Shown here: in pieces, positions 14,532 through 21,716 of the stretch
Layout: every line of letters starts with the position of its first letter
Numbering within the stretch: the stretch's first letter is position 1
Assembly: GCA_021784995.1 (NCBI GenBank)
Contig: JAJYHA010000093.1
Location: forward strand, 1-21,716
DNA: 21,716 bases
Direction of reading: 5' to 3'
Source: Myxococcales bacterium
GTDB lineage: Bacteria; Myxococcota; Myxococcia; Myxococcales; Anaeromyxobacteraceae
The notes under the pieces: generated by a model
Told to the model about the DNA's origin: nothing
The model's database searches: none
The model's input: the letters and a program-made list of their open reading frames with translations, nothing else
Made by a program: the position numbers and the translations under genes

Positions 14532-16202
14532 CTAACGGTGCAGCGCGGCGGGCGTCACCGCGGCGGTCATCCCGCCTCCGAGCTGCGCCGCCTTCACCTG
14601 CGCCTGGCGCGCGAGGTCGATCGACTCGGCCAGGATGCGGCCGAGCTCCTGCGGCGCGTGGAAGCCCATCGAGTTCTCCGCCGCCACGAAGTCGAGGCGC
14701 CACTGCGCGGCGCGCTGCAGCTCCTCCAGCTCCTTGAGCGCCGGCGTGCGATCGACCTCCGCGCGCCAGGCGACGAGCAGGTTCGCCTTCACCTCGGCGG
14801 CCAGCATCTTCTCCTGCTCCGCGGGCGCCGCCTTGCGGAAGGCCTCCTGCGGCTCCAGCGCCGCGCGCGCCTTGGCGGCGGCGGCCTCGCGGGCCCGGTC
14901 GTCGTGGGGCTTCCGCACCGCCACGATGGCGTCCAGCATGGCCACGTTGGCCTGGCCGGCGCGCGTCAGCAGCGCGAAGTGGCGGTCCTGGATGGCGATC
15001 ACGCGGGCCTTCAGCTCGTCGTCACCGTAGGGGTGGCAGGCGCCGCAGGCGCGGTTCGGCTGCAGCAGGGGGCTCCGGACCCAGTGGTCGGAGATCTTCT
15101 GCGCGCCTTCGCGCTTGTAGGGCATGTGGCAGTCCACGCAGGTCACGCCGCTCCGCGCGTGGATGCCCTGGCTCCACACCTCGAACTCCGGGTGCTGCGC
15201 CTTCAGGACGTCGAAGCCGGTCTCCGCGTGCGTCCAGTCCTTGAACCGCTGCCCCTTCACCTGCATGTTGTCGTAGAGGTGCTCCATCTGCTCGACCTTG
15301 AGCCCCTCGCCCCAGGGGAAGAAGACCGTCATCCCCTTGCCGCAGAAGTACTCGACGTGGCACTGGCCGCACACGTAGGCGCGCTTCTCCTGGCGAGTCC
15401 CGTCCAGGTTGGGGTCGTACGGCTTGCGGCGGTCCCCCTTGCGCCAGCGCTCGATGGAGGGGAGGTGCGGCACGTCGGCCCGGGAGGCGGCGAGCTTCTG
15501 GATGCCGGCGATGAAGGCCGGGCGGGTCACGCGCAGCTCCATCGAGGCCGGGTCGTGGCAGTCGACGCAGGAGACCGGGTGCGGCTTGCCGTCCTTGCCC
15601 GCCAGCTGGCCGAGGGCCCGGTAGGCGTCCCAGTACCCCATCTCCCCCACCTTCGCGAGGCCGGCCTGGAGCTGGTCGGCCTCGCTCGCCTGCGGCGCGG
15701 CCTCCTTCCCCAGCTTCTTGTAGAGGGGAATGATCGAGGTGTGGCAGTGGAGGCAGTTGCCCGACTGCTTCCCCTCGGCGGGCAGGTTCCGCTTCGTGGC
15801 CTCCTGGTCCGAGAGCATGTAGGCGTGGCCGCGGCGGTCGCGGTAGTCCACCGCGAACAGGTACCCGGCGAAGACGCGCTTCAGCCAGGGGTCCCGGTCG
15901 GCCTTCTCCGGCGGCAGCTCGCCCTCGGAGGTGCCGGCCCCGCCGCCGTACTTGGTGGCGGTGCGCTCGGCGGTGCGCCGGTAGTCGTCGTACTCCCGGG
16001 GCCAGTTCTTGCCCCACTTCTCCGGATCGGTGTCGTTCTCGGTGACCTCGACCACCTTGACGTAGGCGTGCCGGGCCTCGGTCTTGCGCTCGCTGATGTT
16101 CACGAGCAGCGCCGCGGCGCCGACCGCCACCAGGGCGAACACGCCGGTGACGAGGGCGACGAGGAGCCCGCGGTTCTTCCGGGGCTGGGGGTCGGCGGAC
16201 AT
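14532..16202 (-). CDS. nrfA: Pentaheme cytochrome c nitrite reductase (ammonia-forming)
   Basis: A 556-residue periplasmic enzyme that reduces nitrite to ammonium with six electrons. The N-terminal membrane helix/signal is at about residues 11-34. Five heme sites are seen: CLHCH (150-154, catalytic heme), CVDCH (212-216), CGQCH (278-282), CVDCH (355-359) and CGACH (386-390). Catalytic and calcium-site residues are in place: E284 and Y285 in CHVEYF, and K334, Q336, H337 in [11 protein letters not shown]. The first heme has CxxCH instead of the common CxxCK, a known minority NrfA class. The C-terminal helical region (about 400-530) is the dimer part. AAGGAG lies before the ATG. It follows nrfH by 42 bases and precedes napM by 27. 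Confidence 0.95.
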   Translation of the reverse strand: MSADPQPRKNRGLLVALVTGVFALVAVGAAALLVNISERKTEARHAYVKVVEVTENDTDPEKWGKNWPREYDDYRRTAERTATKYGGGAGTSEGELPPEKADRDPWLKRVFAGYLFAVDYRDRRGHAYMLSDQEATKRNLPAEGKQSGNCLHCHTSIIPLYKKLGKEAAPQASEADQLQAGLAKVGEMGYWDAYRALGQLAGKDGKPHPVSCVDCHDPASMELRVTRPAFIAGIQKLAASRADVPHLPSIERWRKGDRRKPYDPNLDGTRQEKRAYVCGQCHVEYFCGKGMTVFFPWGEGLKVEQMEHLYDNMQVKGQRFKDWTHAETGFDVLKAQHPEFEVWSQGIHARSGVTCVDCHMPYKREGAQKISDHWVRSPLLQPNRACGACHPYGDDELKARVIAIQDRHFALLTRAGQANVAMLDAIVAVRKPHDDRAREAAAAKARAALEPQEAFRKAAPAEQEKMLAAEVKANLLVAWRAEVDRTPALKELEELQRAAQWRLDFVAAENSMGFHAPQELGRILAESIDLARQAQVKAAQLGGGMTAAVTPAALHR

Positions 16203-16244
16203 GAGGTGCTCCTTCCGTTCGTTTCGGGACGGCGTGAGAGGTGG

Positions 16245-16700
16245 TCAGCGGAGGTGGCCGACGGAGGCGTGGCAGCGGACGCACGAGACGTCCCCGCCGT
16301 GCGCGACGTCCTCGACCAGGTCGCGATGGCAGCGGCGGCAGTTCGCCTCGACGATCGCCCTGCTCTCGGGCCGGGCCCGGATCGCCTCCGGGTAGCCGCC
16401 CAGAGTGAAGGCCATCGAGTGGTGGTAGCCGTTGATCGCCTTCACCACGTACTTCGAGACGGGTCCCGCTGGCGTGTGGCAGTCGTTGCAGGTCGCCACC
16501 CGGTGGTGCGGCGCCGCCTGCCAGCCGGCGTAGTGGCTCGCCATCACGTGGCAGTTGGCGCAGGTGGCGGGATCGTTGCCCAGGTAGGACGAGCCCTTCG
16601 CGTAGTGGAAGGCGTAGGCGCCGATCCCGGCCGTCACCCCAGCCACGGCGGCGAGCGCGAGCGGGATCGGGAAGAGGGACATGCCGCGACTCGTCTTCAT
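16245..16700 (-). CDS. nrfH: NrfH tetraheme cytochrome c, quinol dehydrogenase
   Basis: A 151-residue NapC/NirT-family cytochrome anchored by one N-terminal helix (about residues 8-30). It takes electrons from menaquinol and passes them to NrfA. Four heme motifs are seen: CANCHVM (47-53, with the methionine typical of heme 1 in NrfH), CNDCH (71-75), CRRCH (121-125) and CVRCH (140-144). The ATG at 16698-16700 is preferred because GAGG lies 5 bases upstream and the sigma-54-like promoter is correctly placed. A second Met six codons later has no ribosome-binding site. As the only NapC-type protein in the operon, it may also feed the nitrate reductase. Confidence 0.93.
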   Translation of the reverse strand: MKTSRGMSLFPIPLALAAVAGVTAGIGAYAFHYAKGSSYLGNDPATCANCHVMASHYAGWQAAPHHRVATCNDCHTPAGPVSKYVVKAINGYHHSMAFTLGGYPEAIRARPESRAIVEANCRRCHRDLVEDVAHGGDVSCVRCHASVGHLR

Positions 16701-16730
16701 GGAGGCCTCGTGGGTTGCCGCTCGCGCCCG

Positions 16731-16747
16731 AAGCAAGAGCGGTACCA
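16731..16747 (-). promoter_or_regulatory. Sigma-54 (-24/-12) promoter of the nrf-nap operon
   Basis: Read on the minus strand the sequence is TGGTACCGCTCTTGCTT. This matches the sigma-54 consensus TGGCACG-N4-TTGCW, with the essential GG and GC separated by exactly 10 bases. The expected transcription start is near 16721, which gives a leader of about 21 bases before the nrfH ATG with a GAGG ribosome-binding site. The gene directly upstream is a sigma-54-dependent activator, which supports the call. Confidence 0.72.
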
Positions 16748-16824
16748 GGCGCGCGGGTCGCTGCGGCGCGGCGAAACGGCGCGGAATCCGAAAGGCACCG
16801 GCGCGGTGGGAGGCGCGGCGCGCG

Positions 16825-16870
16825 ACCGGACGGATCCCCGGATCCGAGGATCCGGACGGGGCCATCCGGT
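16825..16870. promoter_or_regulatory. Palindrome cluster, candidate enhancer-binding site
   Basis: GGATCC occurs three times with 8-base periodicity (16832-16837, 16840-16845, 16848-16853). This makes two overlapping perfect inverted repeats with 2-base spacers, CGGATCC-CC-GGATCCG at 16831-16846 and GGATCC-GA-GGATCC at 16840-16853. The block is framed by the direct repeat CCGGACGG (16826-16833 and 16852-16859) and by ACCGGA/TCCGGT (16825-16830 and 16865-16870). It lies roughly 105-150 bases upstream of the predicted start, the normal place for an activator of the NtrC type. No T-run follows, so it is not an obvious terminator. Confidence 0.5.
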
Positions 16871-16949
16871 GCGGCCGTTTGCCGCGCCCGCCGCGGCGTG
16901 GGTAGGCGCCCTGCCGGGCCACCCGACCGCGCGCCCGGAGGGCGGCGCT

Positions 16950-18350
16950 TCAGCGATAGTCCTCGCGCGAGAGGCCGTGCTGCTTCATCTTCTCGTACAG
17001 GTTGCGCTCCGCGATCCCGGCCGCCCGCGCCACCTCGCCGATCCTGCCGTGGTGCCGACGCAGCAGGCGGACCAGGTACTCGCGCTCGAAGCGGTCCACC
17101 AGCGCGGCGCGTGCCTCGAGCAGCGGCGCCTCCATGTCGGCGAAGGCGGCGAGCGAGGAGGGCGCGCGGGGAGCGCTCGTGAGGATGGGCGCCACCGCAG
17201 TCCAGCCGATGAGGACGGCGCGCTCGCACAGGTTCCGCAGCTCGCGGACGTTGCCGGGCCACGGGTAGTCGCGGGCGGCGGCGAGCAGCTCGGGCGGCGC
17301 GGGCGGCGGCGCCTTCCCGTACCGCGCCGCGAACCCGTGCAGGAAGTGCTCCATGAGCAGGGGCAGATCGGCCGGGCGCTCGCGCAGGGGCGGCAGGCGC
17401 ATGGGGATCACGTTCAGGCGGTAGTAGAGGTCCTCCCGGAACCGCCCGGCCTGGACCAGCGCCTCCAGGTCCTGGTTCGTCGCCGCGACGATGCGCACGT
17501 CCACGCGGACGGAGCGCTCGCCGCCGACCCGGACGATCTCCTTCTCCTGCAGGACGCGCAGGAGCTTGGCCTGGAGCGCCAGGTCGAGCTCCCCCACCTC
17601 GTCGAGGAAGAGGGTGGACGCGTCCGCCTGCTCGAACCGGCCGATGCGCCGCGCGCTGGCGCCGGTGAAGGAGCCGCGCTCGTGGCCGAAGAACTCGCTC
17701 TCCATCAGCTCGCGGGGCACCGCCGAGCAGTTCACCCCCACGAACGGGCGATCGCGGCGCGGCGAGCGGCGGTGCAGGGCCCGCGCCACCAGCTCCTTCC
17801 CCGTCCCCGTCTCGCCGCGGATGAGCACCGTCGCGTCGGCCGGCGCGACCTGCTCGACCAGCGAGAAGACCTGCCGCAGCTCGGGCGAGGCGCCCACCAT
17901 CGCGTCGAAGCCGGCGGCGCGCTCCAGCTCGCCGCGCAGCCGGAGCAGCTCGCGGCGGGAGCGCTCGCCCGCCACGGCGTGGCGCAGCACGAGCGCCAGC
18001 TCGTCGTAACGGATGGGCTTGGTGAGGTAGTGCAGCGCGCCGCGGCGCATGGCCGCCACCGCGTTCTCCACCGTGGCGTGGCCGGTCACCAGCACGACGG
18101 GCAGCGCGGGACGGAGCGCGTGCACCTCGTCCATGAGCGCCAGCCCGTCCCGGTCCGGCATCTTGAGGTCCGAGACGAGCGCCAGCGGGTCGGCCTCGGC
18201 CAGCCTCGCGAGCGCCTCCACCGCGCCCGCGGCGGTGATCACCTCGAAGCCCTCCAGGGCCAGGTTGGCGCGCGCCACCTTGCGGGTCGCCGGGTCGTCG
18301 TCGACCAGCAGCACCACGTCGGGGGCGGCTCCGCCGGCGCCCGGCGTCAC
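16950..18350 (-). CDS. Sigma-54-dependent response regulator (NtrC family)
   Basis: A 466-residue three-domain activator. The receiver domain (about 11-125) has the acidic pair D17/D18, phospho-acceptor D61 (VSDLKMPD), T89 and K111 (YLTKP). The AAA+ domain (about 150-380) has Walker A GETGTGKE (179-186), the sigma-54 contact loop GSFTGA (226-231, Ser in place of the usual Ala), Walker B TLFLDEVGEL (D250, E251) and the arginine fingers region RFREDLYYRLNV. A Fis-type helix-turn-helix closes the protein (RIGEVARAAGIAERNLYEKM). The GTG at 18348-18350 overlaps the kinase stop (GTGA), making a cotranscribed pair. Being just upstream of nrfH, which has a sigma-54-like promoter, it most likely activates the nrf-nap operon. 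Confidence 0.95.
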   Translation of the reverse strand: MTPGAGGAAPDVVLLVDDDPATRKVARANLALEGFEVITAAGAVEALARLAEADPLALVSDLKMPDRDGLALMDEVHALRPALPVVLVTGHATVENAVAAMRRGALHYLTKPIRYDELALVLRHAVAGERSRRELLRLRGELERAAGFDAMVGASPELRQVFSLVEQVAPADATVLIRGETGTGKELVARALHRRSPRRDRPFVGVNCSAVPRELMESEFFGHERGSFTGASARRIGRFEQADASTLFLDEVGELDLALQAKLLRVLQEKEIVRVGGERSVRVDVRIVAATNQDLEALVQAGRFREDLYYRLNVIPMRLPPLRERPADLPLLMEHFLHGFAARYGKAPPPAPPELLAAARDYPWPGNVRELRNLCERAVLIGWTAVAPILTSAPRAPSSLAAFADMEAPLLEARAALVDRFEREYLVRLLRRHHGRIGEVARAAGIAERNLYEKMKQHGLSREDYR

Positions 18351-20011
18351 GAGGCCACCTCCGCCGCGGCCGGGTCGCGCACGGTCCGTACCGGGAAGCG
18401 GAGCGTGGCCACCGTGCCGCCGCCCTCGCGCGCCGCCAGCGCGAAGTGGGCCCGGTGCTGCTCCGCGGCGCGGGTCACGATGACGAGGCCCAGGCCCGTC
18501 CCGCGCGCCTTGGTGGTGACGAAGGGGCGCGTCACCTCGTCGAGCTGCTCGTCCGGGATCCCGCAGCCCCGATCGCGGACCTCCACCACGATCGCGCCCT
18601 CGCCGCCGTCGCCCTCGAAGCGCGCCGCCAGCTCCGGCGGCGCGCCGCCGCCCGCGTCGAACGCGTTGTCGAGCAGGTTCACCACCGCCTCCATGATCAT
18701 CCCCGGGTCGAGGTCGAGCACCGGGAGCCCGCGGGCCACCTCGAGCCGGACCGCGTCGGCCGCCAGCGCCCGCGCCAGCGCCGCGCGGCGCGCCGCCTCG
18801 CCCAGCACCTTGCTCATCGCGCTGGGCCGGAAGGTGGGGTTGGCCGGGCTCGCCACCTTCAGGAGCTCCTCCACGAAGCGGTTCACCCGCGTGACCTCGC
18901 CGTCGATCAGCTCGGCGTACTCCCTCACCTCGGCGTGGCCGGGCAGGATCCGCCGCAGGTACTGGGCGGCGCCGGTGATGGCGTTGAGCGGGTTGCGCAG
19001 CTCGTGCGCCACCTGGGCCGACATCTGGCCCACCGCCGCCAGCCGCTCGGCGTCGAGCAGGCGCCGCTCCAGGTTGCGCCGGTCGGCGATGTCGCGCGTC
19101 ACCATCACCACGCCCAGGTAGCTGCCGTCGGGCGCGCGGACGGGGGCGTAGGTCGTCTCCCAGCGCCCCTCCTTCTCCTTGATGATGGAGTGGGCGGGCC
19201 CGGTGTCCTGTCCCTCCCGCAGCCAGCCCATCACGCGCTCGAGCATGGCGTGCGCGGCCTGCGGGTGGCAGTCGCGCACGGACCGCCCGGGGCCGCCGCT
19301 CAGGTTCCGGAGCGCCGTGGCGGCGCGGTTGACGAGCGCCACCCGGTCGTCCGCGTCGATGAAGATGACGCCGTCGGCCATGGAGTCGACCAGCGCCTGC
19401 AGGCGCATCCGCGCCGCCTCCCGCTGCTCGCGCGCCAGCGCCGCCTGGGCCCGGGCCCGGTGGATCAGCGCGGCGGCCGCCAGCGTCGCCAGCACGGCGG
19501 CACCCGCCAGGAGCGCGACGCTGCGCGCGGTGCGGGCCAGCCGGGGCGTGAGCGCGGAGGTGTCGAGCGAGACCAGGATGGCGCCGTTGACGGGCGCCTC
19601 GCCGTGGCAGCGCCGGCACGAGGGCCCGTTGGGGACCGGGCGCCGGAGCGTCAGCCGCCCCTCGCCCCAGACGAAGACGTCCCGCCCGGGCACCGCGATC
19701 CGGGTCGGGGCCTCGCCGGCGCCGCGGCGGACGTTGCCCTCCCGGTCGGTGACGGCGATGGCCGCGACGCCCTCGGTGCGCCGGACCGCGTCCACGATCG
19801 GCCCCATGGTGGCGGGCCGGTGCTGGTCCATGGCCTCGGCCAGCGAGCTCTGCACGGCGTCGGCCAGGGTCGCCGCGCGGTCCTCGAGGAGCCGCCGCTC
19901 CTCGCGGGCGTGGAGGCGCACGGAGAGCGCCCCGGCGAGCGCCGCCACGACGGCGGCGCCGAGGACGGCCAGCACGAGGGCCCGCGGGCTGGAGCGGAGG
20001 CGGAGCACCAC
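18347..20011 (-). CDS. Membrane sensor histidine kinase with periplasmic heme-c motif and PAS domain
   Basis: A 554-residue kinase. Two membrane helices (about 10-32 and 163-184) enclose a periplasmic sensor of about 130 residues. Its end carries CRRCH (C132, C135, H136), a c-type heme attachment motif. A cytoplasmic PAS domain follows (about 203-310), containing DCHP (C248-H249-P250), a motif shared with the DUF438-type PAS proteins. The kinase core has the phospho-acceptor H336 (VAHELRNPL), N-box NLLDNAFDA (N445, N449), G1 DRGCGIP and G2 GTGLGL. The start is GTG at 20009-20011 (a second GTG follows directly) with GAGG about ten bases upstream. The heme motif, and the nitrate/nitrite respiration genes downstream, suggest it senses redox, NO or nitrite. 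The signal itself is inference. Confidence 0.93.
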   Translation of the reverse strand: MVLRLRSSPRALVLAVLGAAVVAALAGALSVRLHAREERRLLEDRAATLADAVQSSLAEAMDQHRPATMGPIVDAVRRTEGVAAIAVTDREGNVRRGAGEAPTRIAVPGRDVFVWGEGRLTLRRPVPNGPSCRRCHGEAPVNGAILVSLDTSALTPRLARTARSVALLAGAAVLATLAAAALIHRARAQAALAREQREAARMRLQALVDSMADGVIFIDADDRVALVNRAATALRNLSGGPGRSVRDCHPQAAHAMLERVMGWLREGQDTGPAHSIIKEKEGRWETTYAPVRAPDGSYLGVVMVTRDIADRRNLERRLLDAERLAAVGQMSAQVAHELRNPLNAITGAAQYLRRILPGHAEVREYAELIDGEVTRVNRFVEELLKVASPANPTFRPSAMSKVLGEAARRAALARALAADAVRLEVARGLPVLDLDPGMIMEAVVNLLDNAFDAGGGAPPELAARFEGDGGEGAIVVEVRDRGCGIPDEQLDEVTRPFVTTKARGTGLGLVIVTRAAEQHRAHFALAAREGGGTVATLRFPVRTVRDPAAAEVAS

Positions 20012-20042
20012 CCGACATTACCTCAGGTCCCCGCCGGCGGCC

Positions 20043-20070
20043 TTGCGCCGGGCGGAGCTTCCGTTATAAC
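20043..20070 (+). promoter_or_regulatory. Sigma-70-type promoter of cysK
   Basis: TTGCGC (20043-20048) and TATAAC (20065-20070) are separated by 16 bases. The predicted start is about 58 bases before the cysK ATG. Fits the vegetative consensus moderately well in very GC-rich surroundings. Confidence 0.5.
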
Positions 20071-20073
20071 GGA
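20060..20073. promoter_or_regulatory. Perfect 14-base palindrome over the cysK -10, candidate operator
   Basis: TCCGTTATAACGGA is its own reverse complement over all 14 bases and covers the predicted -10 element. A repressor binding here would block cysK transcription, for example a cysteine or Fe-S responsive factor. Which protein binds, if any, cannot be told from the window. The symmetry itself is directly visible. Confidence 0.45.
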
Positions 20074-20135
20074 CGCAACCCGCTCGACCCGTGCGCCGGC
20101 GTGCGCACCGCCGGGCCAGCCAGAGGAGTCACGCC

Positions 20136-21065
20136 ATGCGCATCCACGAGGACGTCACGAAGACCATCGGCAACACGCCGCTGGTCCGGCTCAACAAGCT
20201 CACCCGCGGCCTCGGCGCGACCGTGGTCGCGAAGCTCGAGAGCTTCAACCCCTGCTCCTCGGTCAAGGACCGCATCGGCGTCTCGATGATCGAGGCCGCC
20301 GAGCGGGAGGGGAGGATTCGCCCCGACACCATCCTGCTCGAGCCGACCAGCGGCAACACCGGGATCGGCCTCGCCTTCGCGGCCGCCGCCAAGGGCTACC
20401 GCATCGTGCTCACCATGCCCGAGACCATGAGCGTGGAGCGCCGCAAGCTGCTGAAGGCGTTCGGGGCGGAGCTGATCCTGACGCCCGGCGCCGAGGGGAT
20501 GAACGGGGCCATCGCCCGCGCCGAGGAGCTGGCGCGGGGCGATCGGCGGTACCTGGTCCTCCAGCAGTTCGAGAATCCGGCCAACCCGGAGATCCACCGC
20601 CGGACGACGGCCGAGGAGATCTGGCGCGACACCGACGGGAAGGTCGACGTCTTCGTCGGCGGGATCGGGACCGGCGGCACCATCACCGGCGTGGCCGAGG
20701 TCCTGAAGCCGCGCCGGCCGGGGCTCCGGGTGATCGGGGCCGAGCCGAAGGACTCGGCCGTGCTCACCGGCGGGAAGCCGGGGCCGCACAAGATCCAGGG
20801 CTGGGGCGCCGGGTTCGTGCCGAAGGTGCTCAGGACCGACCTCCTCGACGAGGTGATCACCGTCTCCAACGAGGACTCGGGCGACGTGGCGCGGCGCCTG
20901 GCCCGCGAGGAGGGGATCCTGTGCGGCATCAGCTGCGGCGGGGCGGTCTGGGCGGCCCTCGAGGTCGCGCGGCGACCGCAGAGCGCCGGCAAGCTGATCG
21001 TGGTCGTGCTGCCCGACACCGGCGAGCGCTACCTCTCGACCTGGCTCTTCGACCAGGGGGCGTAG
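20136..21065 (+). CDS. cysK: Cysteine synthase A (O-acetylserine sulfhydrylase)
   Basis: A 309-residue PLP enzyme that makes cysteine from O-acetylserine and sulfide. The PLP lysine K44 is in [13 protein letters not shown], the substrate loop is [11 protein letters not shown] (71-81), and the phosphate-binding loop is [11 protein letters not shown]. The C-terminal [12 protein letters not shown] replaces the common SSG with SCG, a usual variant. Length and order are standard. The ATG at 20136 is chosen over an upstream in-frame start at 20091 because AGAGGAG precedes it and [17 protein letters not shown] is the normal beginning. The gene is divergent from the sensor kinase and converges on the metY-like gene with only 3 bases between the stops. 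Confidence 0.95.
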   Translation: MRIHEDVTKTIGNTPLVRLNKLTRGLGATVVAKLESFNPCSSVKDRIGVSMIEAAEREGRIRPDTILLEPTSGNTGIGLAFAAAAKGYRIVLTMPETMSVERRKLLKAFGAELILTPGAEGMNGAIARAEELARGDRRYLVLQQFENPANPEIHRRTTAEEIWRDTDGKVDVFVGGIGTGGTITGVAEVLKPRRPGLRVIGAEPKDSAVLTGGKPGPHKIQGWGAGFVPKVLRTDLLDEVITVSNEDSGDVARRLAREEGILCGISCGGAVWAALEVARRPQSAGKLIVVVLPDTGERYLSTWLFDQGA

Positions 21066-21068
21066 CCG

Positions 21069-21716
<648 letters not shown>

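Noticed and set aside
16831..16853. GGATCC palindromes as a transcription terminator for the response regulator gene
   Set aside because: The inverted repeats have only 2-base spacers, which do not make a good hairpin loop, and no T-run follows on the minus strand.
14061..19121. A 1686-codon open frame on the + strand across nrfA, nrfH and the two-component genes
   Set aside because: It is antisense to genes with intact motifs in every domain; the translation is low-complexity Arg/Ala/Gly/His-rich and spans gene boundaries. A product of high GC content with few stop codons.

Overview
The window is very GC-rich (roughly 70% or more by eye), densely packed with short intergenic gaps, and full of stop/start overlaps (ATGA, GTGA) and GTG starts. 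The gene content is tetraheme and pentaheme cytochromes, a periplasmic nitrate reductase set of the Desulfovibrio napMADGH type, cytochrome bd, heme O synthase and sigma-54 regulation. This points to a facultatively anaerobic deltaproteobacterial/myxobacterial genome, most likely Anaeromyxobacter-like. The assignment rests on recognition of gene content and composition, not on a database search.

Layout. (1) 1-3703: the last codons of a + strand gene, then a minus-strand operon ctaB > ABC ATPase > ABC permease > DUF420/CtaM-like protein > Fur-family regulator. The last four genes are joined by overlapping stop and start codons. It looks like a terminal-oxidase maturation operon carrying its own metal- or heme-responsive regulator. 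(2) 3829-4497: a secreted cupredoxin-like protein with a C-terminal carboxypeptidase-regulatory-like repeat, divergent from ctaB. (3) 4514-4777: a small zinc-ribbon protein of the FYDLN-acid type (minus). (4) 4866-7624: a + strand operon ttcA-deoC-deoB (tRNA thiolation, then deoxyribose phosphate catabolism). (5) 7750-10190: cydAB, a bd-type quinol oxidase. (6) 10133-20011: a large minus-strand block read from right to left: heme-c sensor histidine kinase > sigma-54 response regulator > nrfH > nrfA > napM-like tetraheme cytochrome > napA > napD > napG > napH. (7) 20136-21716: cysK (+), convergent with a 5'-truncated O-acetylhomoserine sulfhydrylase gene (minus) that runs off the window end.

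How it works together. Block 6 encodes a complete route from nitrate to ammonium: NapA reduces nitrate to nitrite and NrfA reduces nitrite to ammonium. Electrons come from the quinol pool through NrfH and probably NapG/NapH/NapM, because no napB or napC is present. The upstream two-component system has a periplasmic CxxCH heme motif in the kinase and an NtrC-type sigma-54 activator as partner. A well-formed -24/-12 promoter lies 34-47 bases upstream of the nrfH start. A cluster of GGATCC-centred palindromes lies about 85-120 bases further upstream, the usual place for an enhancer. Together these suggest a self-contained sensor-activator-promoter-operon module for respiratory nitrate ammonification. 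This is the most interesting part of the window. cydAB converges on the end of that operon, with a 58-base antisense overlap between cydB and napH.

Other points worth checking: an apparently altered PP-loop in TtcA (SGGKDR instead of SGGKDS), NrfA with CxxCH rather than CxxCK at the first heme, NapG without a recognisable Tat signal, and a perfect 14-base palindrome over the -10 element of the cysK promoter. All functional names come from motifs and family resemblance read by eye.
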